Of a stretch of DNA of 12,487 bases, positions 1-9,690 are shown one piece after another. This DNA comes from Cudoniella acicularis. Its lineage: Eukaryota; Ascomycota; Leotiomycetes; Helotiales; Helotiaceae. The stretch is taken from NCBI GenBank assembly GCA_013054445.1, contig JAAMPI010001593.1, positions 1 through 12,487 on the forward strand, read 5' to 3'. Position numbers and translations under genes: made by a program. The notes beneath the pieces were generated by a model that did not search any database, was not told where the DNA came from, and saw nothing but the letters and a program-made list of their open reading frames with translations. Numbering within the stretch: the first letter of the stretch is position 1; each line of letters starts with the position of its first letter.

Positions 1-498
1 AGTCACGCAAAAAGATCGAGTATTCTTGGACATATGGTTTTGGGCGTTTGGGGGAAAAGAGAGAAAGAAAAGGAGAAACAGGTGTAAAAGTAGAGGACGA
101 GGGTTTGTAAATAACAAGAGCCGCAAGAACATATGGTGACATAGCTAGGCAACAAAGGCTAAGGCAGGAAAGCATTGCCTGAGTGCGAGAGAGAGGCAGG
201 AACAAGAATCTAAATTCACTCCACATTTGAACCCAACCAAATAAAGCCAAGAACTCATTCAAGCTCAAGATTCGAATCGAGGACTATCCTTTGAACACAC
301 TCATAGCCGCACTTGTCAAGCAACATTTTCTTTCAACAATAAGCACAACTAGAGCACAGAGGCCGAGTCGACGTCCCGTCAAAACTCCACTTTTACGTCA
401 CACGACTTCCGCCTGGGATATCAAGCCACAAAAAATATTCTCGGGCCGACGCGCGGCCGCCTCACCCGATCCATCGATAACACATCGTCAATCTCGCA
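1..498 (+). promoter_or_regulatory. upstream region and probable 5' UTR of the 499-1374 gene
   Basis: No gene is recognised here. The first 250 bases are purine-rich on the + strand (a GAGAAAG/AAAAGGAG stretch near 55-80 and GAGAGAGAGG near 185-195), and then the sequence becomes richer in C and A towards the start codon, as is common in filamentous-fungal promoters and leaders. I see no clear TATA box. An open frame runs through this stretch into the next gene, but it has no ATG near its beginning and its composition only mirrors the real coding frame further on, so I do not call it. Confidence 0.4.
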
Positions 499-1374
499 AT
501 GCCTTCACGACGAAACATCAAGAAGATGCCCAGTCTCACTGTAGACACCTCACCCTCCACCTCGCAGTCGCAGTCCCAAGCACCCTCTCACTCCCCCTCT
601 CAGCCAAATCAACGCTCCACCTCACGGTCAGCATCGCCCGTACGCCCTCCCTACTCACCCTTAACACCCACCTTGAGCGCCTCGCGTCTCGCCACTTCCG
701 ACAATGCGCCGGCCTCAACAACTCCCCCGCGACAGACATATACGCATTCGCAGCCTGCGCAAGTAGGAATTCCGCAACCGCCGCCGGTGCCGATACTGTT
801 TGAGGAGAATCCCGATGCTATTGCGTTGAAGGCTGCGATTAGTATATTGCAGATTCAGGCGCGCAATGCGACGAATGATATCAAGACGCTGCAACGGGTA
901 AAGGAACAGGCGCTGCAGGACCCGGAGGGCTTCTCAAATGCTTTGGCGAAAGGAGATATAAAAACTCGGGGAGATGGCCTGTTTAAACCGAATCCGATTA
1001 CCGACGACAATGAGGATGAAGATGAGGATGATGAGGAAGGCGAGAGTGGAGGGGAGAATATGAGGATGGATTTGGATAAAGAAGCGGAAGGGAAGAAGAA
1101 TTGGACTTCAATTCCTGCACCGCAGAATGTTGTGCGATGTCCGCCGATCAACTGGACGCAGTATGCGATTGTGGGAGAATCCCTGAATAAGCTGCATAAG
1201 GATCAGCAGGCACGACCTTCGGAAGGGATGCCGCAGAGGGTGGGACCGGATGGACAGCTCTTATTTGGGGGTGAAGGTCAAAGAAGAGCAGCGGATATTG
1301 GAGTTGCGGCTCCATATCAACCCAGTAAAGATAGGATTGAGAAGTCGGGTTCAAAGAAGGGTGGGAAACGATGA
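499..1374 (+). CDS. conserved fungal protein of unknown function, 291 aa
   Basis: This is a single uninterrupted exon. The N-terminal third (about residues 10-90) is a low-complexity Ser/Pro/Thr/Gln-rich tail, probably disordered. Residues about 104-150 form a helical block beginning NPDAIALKAAISILQIQ and continuing through LQRVKEQALQDPEGF, which reads as a short amphipathic or coiled-coil helix pair. An acidic run (DDNEDEDEDDEEGE) follows at about 172-186, then a second ordered block with PPINWTQYAIVGESLNKLH, and a basic C-terminal tail rich in K, S and G. The two ordered blocks look like those of widespread ascomycete hypothetical proteins, possibly nuclear, but I cannot attach a name and do not assign a function. 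A second ATG at 526 could also be used; both have a purine at -3. It converges on the aminotransferase gene with 274 bases between stop codons. Confidence 0.8.
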   Translation: MPSRRNIKKMPSLTVDTSPSTSQSQSQAPSHSPSQPNQRSTSRSASPVRPPYSPLTPTLSASRLATSDNAPASTTPPRQTYTHSQPAQVGIPQPPPVPILFEENPDAIALKAAISILQIQARNATNDIKTLQRVKEQALQDPEGFSNALAKGDIKTRGDGLFKPNPITDDNEDEDEDDEEGESGGENMRMDLDKEAEGKKNWTSIPAPQNVVRCPPINWTQYAIVGESLNKLHKDQQARPSEGMPQRVGPDGQLLFGGEGQRRAADIGVAAPYQPSKDRIEKSGSKKGGKR

Positions 1375-1648
1375 GGTCTTTAGAGAGGGTGTATGGGGTT
1401 TGAAAAGCGGCGTTAACGGGCAAAGACTTATGATGGTATGATAGGGATGAAAAAAGGCAGGCGACGGCGTTGGGGTTGCTTGATTTTCTTTCCATGATGC
1501 TTCCAGTAGCGTTAGATATCAGATAGGATTACTGATCGGCATAATATAGATATTCAGGCTTCGTGTGCAACGAAAAGCAGATGCAAATGCAACTCAATTT
1601 CTTACATACCATGCAGCTTATTACAGCAGATAGGAGCCTGCTAGGGAA

Positions 1649-3008
1649 CTATATTTTTTTCTCAAGCACTCCTTCCAGAATGCCAATTAATTGCAGTACC
1701 TCCGTCGCTAATAGCAGGTCAGCACAAATTCATCCACACCACAAGCAAACTCACAGGTATTATAATGCACCATCGAAACCCTCACCACCCCATCCTTCCC
1801 CAACCTGAGCACCTCCTCCACAAGCCGATTACTATAAAACGCCCCCATCTTATCCCCATCTTACCCCCACTCGCCTTATCAACATCCTCCACCACCTCCT
1901 GGCTACTCCTTCCCTTCACCACAAAACTAATCGTGCTAACCCTCTTCTTCGTATCTGCCTCCTTCTCTCCACATATCATTACATCACCCCTTCCATTTAG
2001 ATAGTGTAAAAGGAGGGATTGTAACTCGCCTTCGTGTTTCTCGATAGCGGCCCAGGATTCTGAGGGGTTGGGGCCGAAATAGGAGAGCACGGCGGGAATG
2101 GATGCTGTGAGCTCGTAGCAGGAACCGGCGAGGCCGAGTTTGTTGGATAGCGTGGTGGAGGGGTTGAAGAAGTGGTTGAGGGATTTTGTTGCGTTGAGAC
2201 CTGTGGGAGAGGCGTAGAGGATGGAGATGTGTGGTCCGTATACCTTATACCAACTGAAAGCATAGAAGTCTACACCTAAATTTTTGACATCAATGGGCCT
2301 GTGAGGAGCATAGGCAACAGCATCGACACATAGTAGCGCCCCGGGGATCGTATGCACAGCCTCGGCAATAGCTTTGATATCATGTATCGTTCCTAGGATA
2401 TTGGAGGCGTGGGTACACGTGACCAAGACCGTCTTAGGGGAGAGCAGTTCTGGAAGGTCTGAGGCGAGGAGTTTTGGGTTTTCTTTGGTTTTTGGCGTCC
2501 ACCATTTTATTTTGAGGTCGAGGCGCGAGGCAAGGTCAACCCAAGAAGCGATGTTGGCTTCATGGTCGATGGAGGAGAGGATGAGTTCAGATCCCGCGGG
2601 AAAACTCAATGCGTATGAGAGGTTGCGGAATAGTTGGGTTGTTGATGATCCGAGGACTGTAAAGCTGATTAGTTTGGAATATATTTAGATATGGAGGAAA
2701 TTCTAACCAATGTTATCAGGTGAGGCATTGATATACTTCGCTGCCGCTTCATAGCCAGCGCTGTAGAGTGCGGTAGACTTCTGACCCACTTCATATGAAG
2801 CACCAAGCTGGACATTGGTCTTGGTGAGATAATTATAGATTCAGGTAACAGGTTAGAGAATAAACTTCAGCCATACTCCTTGCATTCGAACTCACGAATC
2901 AATGACGGTTCCTAAAGTTTGACTCCCTCCGGCGTTATCAAAGAACACTTGTGTTTGCTTTAATGCGGGGAAGCGCTCGCAGGCGCTTGTGATCTCAAAG
3001 GAGCTCAT
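1649..3008 (-). pseudogene. class-V PLP aminotransferase / cysteine desulfurase-like protein, four exons, frameshifted
   Basis: The model on the - strand is exon 1 3008-2896, exon 2 2841-2708, exon 3 2656-1755 and exon 4 1707-1649, about 402 aa once one missing base is allowed for, the usual family length. The N-terminus has the fold-type-I start VFFDNAGGSQ. Further on are GSSTTQLFRNLS, the CTHASNILGT block, the PLP-contacting Asp in CVDAVAYAPH (about residue 194) and the Schiff-base Lys in FSWYKVYGPH (about residue 220). This matches the fungal class-V family related to cysteine desulfurases; the actual substrate is not predictable. Introns 2 (2707-2657) and 3 (1754-1708) are normal GT-AG. 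There are two oddities. A G run at 1842-1846 lacks one base, so the frame leaves the family sequence after IRWG, and the true C-terminus (AFYSNRLVEEVLRLGK, then VSMVHYNT) continues in another frame. Also, intron 1 (2895-2842) would end in TG. It is either a young pseudogene or a working gene with sequence errors. Confidence 0.85.
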
Positions 3009-3548
3009 TATGCCTTATTTCTCCTCAGGGTTGGAAACAAAAAAAGAATAATACAGAAAAGATGGTGTATAGCACACTTGTACGATACTCTTAAGTATTC
3101 GCCTTCAGGCATTCATAGATGGGGGCTGCTCGATAAACTTGATCTAGTGGTCAGCAATGGACCACCATCCTCCTAAACGGCCAACGAACGCGTCGGACGC
3201 CAGCTCCTAAATCCAAAACGGTCAGTAATGCAGCACCCTGCATATATAATCGACGCAATCAATTCAGCTGGCCTCCAGAGCCTCGAAAGCGCTTACATGC
3301 ATAGCGCGGTTAAGGGGGGCCTTAAAGTATGCTTTTGTGCCCAATGAGAAAATTTAGGAGTGCGTCCCCCTTTTGTCTGTGAAAATGACCGCGGCTTCAG
3401 AATCATGCCTGTGGTCTCGCATGTCCAAGGCGGTGAACCGTTTTGGGCAGAACCCGGGGCCAGAAAATTGATAAGATGGACTGATTTCCTCACATTTCGC
3501 ACAATTGCAAATTTTCCTCAATTATTCCTCAATTTTAACAGTTCCAAT
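3009..3548. promoter_or_regulatory. divergent intergenic region between the aminotransferase gene and TPA1/OFD1
   Basis: The two flanking genes start in opposite directions, so this 540-base stretch must hold both promoters. It contains a TATA-like CATATATAAT at about 3240-3249, a 6-bp inverted repeat GTGGTC-N7-GACCAC at 3147-3165, and several CGG triplets between about 3176 and 3222 of the sort bound by fungal zinc-cluster factors. The last 40 bases before the + strand ATG are AT-rich. No factor can be named from sequence alone. An open frame beginning near 3360 runs into the first exon of the next gene but shows no recognisable protein before that ATG. Confidence 0.5.
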
Positions 3549-5566
3549 ATGAAGAGAAAGGCAGAAAGTCAATCGAACGGCCGCAATGGCAAGGGAATCC
3601 TCAAAAAGCGTGTAAAGACTAGTATGGACCCAATCACCTCGCAACTCCCCGCACACAGTCTGACCGTTTTCCAACAGTGCTCTCTGATGAGGACATCCGC
3701 AAGAGTTTCCGCAAAGGCTTATTCGACAAAGATGTACTCGAAAAATACACAAAATCCTACGCCAAATCCGAGCCATACAAGCACAGCGTTATCAGTTCAT
3801 TGATCAATGATGAACTCCTCCGCGCTGTCCGCAACGAAATTCGGGAAAATGTCTCCTTCACTCCTAAGGAGACCGATATCTACAAAATCCACCAGTCTGG
3901 CGATCTGGCCAATCTCGATGGCCTTGATGACGGTGCTCTTGAAAAGCTGCCCTCCCTGCTGAGACTGCGAGATGCCCTCTACTCGTCCGAATTCAGGAAA
4001 TACGCTGCAACCATTACTAAATCAGGGCCATTAAGTGGCAGGAAGACGGATATGGCTATCAATGTCTATACACCTGGCTGCCACCTACTGTGCCACGACG
4101 ATGTGATTGGGAGCCGGCGAATTAGCTATATTCTTTACCTTGTGGATCCAGACATACCATGGAAGGAGAAGTGGGGCGGAGCGCTACGATTATTTCCTAC
4201 ACAGACACACGAGGATGAGAAAGGAGAGAAGACAATCACCCCGACTCCTGATACCACGAAAATCATACCGCCGGCCTGGAACCAGCTGAGCTTTTTTGCC
4301 GTTCAGCCAGGCTTGAGCTTCCACGATGTCGAAGAGGTCTACCATGCCGAAACGAAAGAACAACTCAAAAAGGACGGAGGAAGGATCCGAATGGCTATCA
4401 GTGGCTGGTTCCACATCCCTCAAATTGGCGAGGAAGGTTACATCGAAGGTGAAGAGGAGAAATGGGGTCTCAACAGCAGTTTGAAGCAATTGCAAGGAAA
4501 TCCTGATCGATACGATGTTCCAAAAGCCCAACCCATCACGGTCGAAGTTCCGAAAGAGGCTACGGAGGACAAAGATCTCGAAGCCGCCGATATTGATTTC
4601 TTGCTCAAATATATGGCACCGACTTATTTGACTCCTGATACTTTGGATCAAGTCGCGGAGCAGTTCATGGACCTATCTAGCGTCACTCTCGATGGTCTTT
4701 TGTCCCAGAAGTACTCTGAAAAGGTCCGAACATATATCGAGGTTCAGGAGAAGTCGCCTTTGCCAACTGCCACCGAGGAGATTGAGAAGGGACCGTGGAG
4801 AGTCGCAAAACCGCCACACAAGCAGCGATACATGTATCTGCAACCCACCAGCTCAGACAACAAACCCGCAGAAATGAACCCTATCGAAGAGTTGCTGGAA
4901 GTCTTCTTACCTAGTCCACAATTCCGAAAGTGGTTAGAGTGTGCTACAAAGTGCGAGATCGAGAATTACGACATCTTGGCACGAAGATTCCGTAAAGGCT
5001 TGGACTATTCTCTCGCCAAGACACACATGGGCGAACCAAGACTTGAAATCAGTCTCGGCCTGACGCCAACCACAGGCTGGGGAGCAGACGACAATGATTC
5101 CGATGATGACGAGACATCATCTGAGGAAGAGACAAATGATTCGAAAGCCAAAGCGAACGGAAAGTCAAAGGCCAATGGAAAGCAAAAGGTTGGGGAGGAG
5201 AAGGAGGAAGAGGAGGAAGACGATGTCGGAGGTCACGAAGCTTACTTGGCAGGCGACGATGAAGAAGAAGTCAACGGCGATGCTACAGTTTACAAGGCAT
5301 CTTCTGAAGCTGAGGATGACAATGTTCTCTTCACAAACCCAGCTTCTTGGAACAATATGAGCATTGTCTTGAGAGATAGTGGCGTCATGAAGTTCGTCAA
5401 ATACGTTAGCATGAATGCCAAAGGAGATCGTTGGGATATCAGTGGCGCCTTTGGAGTAAAACCATTGGAAGGGGATGATGAAGATGAGCAGACTGTTTCT
5501 CTGGAAAGCAGTGACGAGGAAGTCTTCAATGGCTTTCCGGAGTCAGAGGATAGCGACTCTGACTGA
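3549..5566 (+). CDS. TPA1/OFD1-type 2-oxoglutarate/Fe(II) prolyl dihydroxylase
   Basis: In yeasts this family hydroxylates a proline of ribosomal protein uS12 (Rps23), links translation termination to oxygen, and in fission yeast controls turnover of the Sre1 factor. My model is exon 1 3549-3621, a 56-base intron 3622-3677 (GTATGG donor, CTGAC branch at 3660-3664, CAG acceptor) and exon 2 3678-5566, giving 653 aa, close to yeast Tpa1. The catalytic domain shows the iron ligands HxD in CHDDVIGS (about H164 and D166) and the distal His in SFHDVEEVYH (about H240), followed by the 2-oxoglutarate-binding Arg region GGRIRMAISGWFH. The C-terminal Ofd1-type domain follows, with FRKWLECATKCEIENYDILA, an acidic linker (about residues 500-560) and a closing NNMSIVLRDSGVMKFVKYV block. 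The start needs splicing: the main frame has no ATG until deep inside the catalytic domain. An alternative donor at 3610 also keeps phase. Confidence 0.93.
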
Positions 5567-6560
5567 GTATTGTCAGGGTCGACAGCTTTCCCATCACCTA
5601 TGAGTTGGGAATAAGACGGAGGCCGGTGCCAGGGAGGAGCCATCTCCGGGGCTTGGACGCCATCTCGACATTGGTCGGAATGGCTTCAGATGACAATGAC
5701 TTTGCCGTAGGTCATACTATTCGTGCGTAAGTAAGGTATGCCATTCGGTCAACAAATCGTTCTCTCACTAATAGGCTAAGTAGATACTTCTAGTATAACA
5801 CCACTCACCAATCGCTTTACAAGTCAAGGACTGTCCTCGCTACAACCTCATGAATATTCTTTCACATCAAACACCATAAAATCACCTTTAGTTAGCCGCC
5901 AACAATCCCTTGAATGCTCGCTTTAGTGTTGTGAAACCTACATGTCACGAAGTAATGAATTATGATATTTGCACAAAGATCTAAGCCTTGATATTTTTCC
6001 ATCCCCCTTTGTTATAATTCATGTTGTTCTTCCGCCCCCCTTCCTCCCCCCCATTTTACATATTCATTTGCTAAACTCCTCTTCACTTCATCTTCTTTCT
6101 CATGGATGCAGAAAAAAATGGCACACCGCTGCTAGTGGGTATCTTGTAGAGATTCACCAATTCAGCTACTGAATTGCTCACAGTTGCAGAGGTATTTAGA
6201 ATATCAATCGTACTTATACTATTCATCTTTGCATTTGTATTCCAGGGATAGGTTTTTATATCGCGAGATCTCGGACTGTTCGAAAATGGCTCAGTTTATG
6301 AGTATCTCTCCTGGCATGCCACCCCTTTTTGCATCCACGAGTCTCTAGTCCCAAATACTCTCGGAGCGCGATTCTGCAGACCCATGCATATTTTTGGCCC
6401 CCACACGCAGTCAGCCTACAGCAAAGCGGCTTATGGTCCTATGTATTTTCAGGTCGACAGCAATTCCTCCGCGCCTCGCAGAAAGATTTCCGTGCAACGT
6501 TAGCTTACGATGAGGCAGAAATTTATTGCGACTACAATCCTTCAAGCTTGAAAGTGCTAA
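5567..6560. other. intergenic stretch, no gene recognised
   Basis: This is the 3' flank of TPA1/OFD1 and the transition into the degenerate half of the window. It is AT-rich, with a pyrimidine-rich section at about 6018-6095 (runs of C and TTC). No tRNA, rRNA or known protein was recognised. A short open frame at 6329-6580 has an ATG but no family resemblance. If HET-1 had an upstream exon it could lie here: the stretch 6556-6583 offers a CTAAT branch-like motif followed by TTAAACAG, a plausible acceptor. Confidence 0.5.
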
Positions 6561-8901
6561 TATTGGGCTACCAACGTTAAACAGTACAAATCTCTAAAAG
6601 CGAAGATTCACAACTCCTCGATTCTCGCACCACAGCAATCTCTCCCCTTTCTAACCCAGTCACGGAAGAAGGAACGGAGGTTCGGCAAGAGCGGCAAGAG
6701 CGGCAAACGATCAAGTGCGAAAGTGTCCAAAAAGGATATACTATTTCTGACTATCCACACCTTTGCTCGACATGCAAAGCGGTGTTCACAGCCTGGGAGC
6801 CACACAGAGGATCAGACGGTGTGATTTACCGAACAACTTACCCCTGGAAATCAAACCAGGATTGTCCGCTCTGCTCGCTATTCTTTGGCACTCTTTCGAC
6901 TGAAAAAAAAATCGACGCTTCAAGAAAGGGTAAATACTTCTAGAAAGAGTCCTTTGGTAGCAGAATTTGGAGTTTGCCCCCCCCCCCCCTGAGATCGGGA
7001 CGCATGATGGAAGGGAGCAGGCAGAGCAGTGGTTGTATAGCTTCATGCATCTGGCAATTGGCAAGAGTTTACAAGAAAGCCAGGCTTAGCAAGACTCAAA
7101 GCAAACAATAATTTCCGGGAATGCATCAATTGTGCACCTTCAAGTGGTGGAGCCTAATTGGGATAAAGGTATAATATGCGTTCTACTCGGTCCTCTTCTC
7201 GCAGAAATTAACTTTAATAGATAATAATTTCATCAACGGCAACAGCCTCGATGCGAACACCTCCTCCACAAGTACCATTAATTTGATCAAATCCTAGGTA
7301 GCCAATTGTCGAGAAAATCATCAGAGGTTTCATCTTTCACCTTCACTTTTCCTGCCCTCACGTCTTGTCAATGTTAGGAGTGTGTCGAACCCTGAGCTCC
7401 CGTGTTTGCACCAGCAAATGTCTTCCAAGCGGGACGAAATATGTTACTCTAAGCCACTACTGGGAAACTTTATACCCAAAAAGCTTGTGAAAGAAAATCA
7501 CAAGACAATGATGCAACGCATCGATTTCAACGAGCTTTCCAAAACGTTTCAAGATACAATTATAGTTACACGTCAACTAGGCTTTCAGTATATCTGGATT
7601 GACTCGCTTTGCATCGTACAAAACGATTTGCAAGACTGGGAGCGTGAATCAGCGCTCATGTTCCAGATCTACACCGGTGGCAGTTGCAACATATGCGCGA
7701 TGAGTGCAAAGGATGGATCAGAAGGCTTGTTCTTCTCGCGCAATCCCGCTGCGCTGACCTTCAAGATCGATCTTCAAATGGAAGGAACCAGCTGTCGGGT
7801 TCCTCCCTTGAGCGATCATTCTACTTGTTGGATAGTATGATCTGAAGAAGGGAAGTGGATGATAGCCCCTTGAATAAGCGCGCATGGTTATGCCAGGAAA
7901 GGATCATGTCGCCTTGCAATGTGCATTTCACTTCGAAGCAAGTCTTCTGGGAGTGTCGAGAGAGTGTTGGGTCGGAACTTGCTCCAGAACCTGCTGGAAA
8001 GTTTCTGAAGCCGTTCTACAGTGTAGCTTTTAGCAGTGTCAAGCTGGCGAGTTCGCTGGCGATATTTCCTGCTGTGGAGGAGCGCTCAGCACCGCAGCCA
8101 GGGGCCAGAATGAATGCATATGAGGCCTGGACAAAGGTCCTAACAATGTACAATTGCGCGCGTCTGACTTTCGCAAAAGATAGATTGGTTGCTATTGGGG
8201 GATTGGCCGCTCTGTTTGAGAAGGTCCTCGATGATGAATACCTCGCTGGACTTCGGAGGAGGGAACTGCCAAGTCAGCTATTGTGGGCAATCGAAACCAC
8301 GCCCGTTCCGCAAACCCACTTAAAGAAACCTGAGCGAGAGAGGGATTCCACTGTGCCGAGCTAGCCGTGGACTGGAATAGTCAACGCCGATATTAGTCAC
8401 ATGGAACACCTTAATCCACAACCAATCCATTTAATAGACATCCTCGATGTCAAAATTGAGTACCTCAATATCGAAAATCGGTTCGGACAGGTGAGAGGTG
8501 GAAAAATAGTATTGAACGGGAAGCTAGCACTTGTGGTATGCAACCCTCGGCCAGGATTTAGTGACGGTTTAGTCTTGAAAACAGGGCCCAATTATCGAAA
8601 TGTATCCGGTCCGTGGGATTATAGGGCCAACTGGGACATGCCCTCTGGAATGGAGACCGATTTCGGATTCCTGGGAGCTGAAAGGGCACCAGAAGCTGTA
8701 ATATTACTTCCCATTTTGTACCTTTCAGCTGCTCCGCACTTGAATGAGCTTCAAGTTTTCGGATTGATACTCGTTCCTGCTGGTTCTGGTGTTGGGTATT
8801 TTCATCGAGTGGGGTTGTTTAGAATTAATAGACAGAAAGCCGTTACAAGATTCTGGAAAGCATGCAAATATTTCAACCGCATACCTCCTAATCTCGGTTA
8901 A
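6561..8901 (+). pseudogene. HET-domain protein relic (HET-1)
   Basis: HET proteins trigger cell death when genetically different fungal strains fuse. The pieces occur in family order. An N-terminal zinc-ribbon-like part with LCSTCKAVFTAW (CxxC at 6765-6776) and CPLCSLF (6864-6875) ends at TAG 6942-6944. The INLIKS-stop-VANCRENHQRF block (7277-7330) follows, then FLPSRLVNV, then the HET core KYVTLSHYW (7437-7463) continuing as GNFIPKK and SKTFQDTIIVTRQLGFQYIW, IDSLCIVQND and SAKDGSEGLFFSRNP. Next come DDSPLNKRAWLCQERIM, VPS-stop-PWTGIVNADISH, and the C-terminal FGQVRGGKIVLNG and GYFHRVGLFRIN. Stops replace expected Trp codons at 7295-7297, 7843-7845 and 8362-8364. Frame changes occur near 7400, 7463 and 7802-7810. 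No starting ATG is found in the first frame, and 6945-7175 is unreadable, possibly an intron plus decay. The gene cannot make a full-length HET protein. Confidence 0.85.
6977..6989 (+). repeat. poly-C tract, 13 C
   Basis: An uninterrupted run of 13 C lies inside the unreadable part of HET-1, directly after AGTTTG. Such runs vary in length between copies and are prone to sequencing error. No function is implied. Confidence 0.85.
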
Positions 8902-9491
8902 ATATATTTTAATTTTAAAATCGCGTATCTTGGACCCGATGCTTGCTGCGAGTCGAACAATACAAGAGCAAATTCGCCTACCTACTTTCAAGAAAAGCAC
9001 GTTTGATGAAGTAAAGACAGAACACTCACTTGCTGCGATATTTTCGTGAGTTCCTATCCTTCTGTGAGAACCCTAACTGGGATTTTGAAATCTGGACTTT
9101 TGCTTCTTGGCCCGGGCTAAGTCTGAAAATCTATACAGGAGTAAAATACCTCACGTTTCGTTTCTGGACTATTAAACGCGAACGCATACGAAACAGTTAA
9201 AATTTATCAAACCACCACGAAATTAAATCCCTTGGCACTTGGAAAATAAATATCAAATGAGGATCTAAATTAAGAATGTTTTCTTTTATTTTCTATTTAT
9301 ATTCCACAGCACTAGGTCTTATGAAGTGTTGTAAGTGAAACCCGTTTTGGGTGTATTATTTAGCGAGAGTTCACAAACGACATAAAAATAAAAACATGAA
9401 ATTAACCTTTAAATTTATACTTTAAGGGAACTTGGAAAGTTATCTTTGTGTTTAAAATTAGCCGTTAATAAACACTGCAGAGTAATTGTGT
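8902..9491. other. AT-rich spacer downstream of HET-1
   Basis: No gene is recognised. The stretch becomes strongly AT-rich from about 9190 to 9480, with many TAAAT/AAATA words, which fits the decay of a repeat-rich accessory region. It lies at the 3' end of HET-1 and leads directly into the direct-repeat pair. I see no transposon coding sequence in it. Confidence 0.5.
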
Positions 9492-9667
9492 AAGGTAAGT
9501 GTTGTTTAATTCTGAAGTGTCAAGGTTACTCGAGTATCTTTTCTTCCGTTGCGGGGTAATTCTACTTTCAGTGTGCTCGCACCGAAAAAGGGAACACATG
9601 CTTACAAGGCATGCCCACCAATATTACAGGGCGATTTCGCCCACTGATCCCATTATATATTATTTGA
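9492..9667 (+). repeat. direct repeat, copy 1 (about 176 bases)
   Basis: It opens with AAGGTAAGTGTTGTTTAATT and closes with ATCCCATTATATATTATTTGA. The same landmarks recur 199 bases later: the GTTGTTTAATT start, a GAAGTGTC word, GGGGTAATTCTACTTTCAGTG, a CACCGAA/CGCCGAA word, and the closing TATATATTATTTGA. A perfect inverted repeat, GGGCGA-TT-TCGCCC, lies at 9629-9642. The unit has no plausible coding capacity. It could be a small non-autonomous element, a decayed repeat unit or a duplicated spacer; I cannot assign it to a known family. Confidence 0.8.
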
Positions 9668-9690
9668 TGAAATTTGTAAAGTGTCTATAT

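Noticed and set aside
291..803. Open frame of about 170 codons overlapping the start of the 499-1374 gene
   Set aside because: It begins without an ATG, runs in another frame over the Ser/Pro/Thr-rich N-terminal coding part, and its protein looks like a compositional shadow.
855..1151. Ser-rich open frame on - opposite the acidic run of the 499-1374 gene
   Set aside because: The Ser run is the reverse complement of the Asp/Glu codons; no independent signal.
3658..3677. A 20-base intron (GTCTGACC...AACAG) in TPA1/OFD1 that would also restore the frame
   Set aside because: Far shorter than filamentous-fungal introns can be spliced; the 56-base intron 3622-3677 uses the same acceptor and branch site.
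6329..6580. 83-codon open frame just upstream of HET-1
   Set aside because: It is in a different frame from the HET-1 N-terminus and has no recognisable sequence; kept only as a possible place for an upstream exon.
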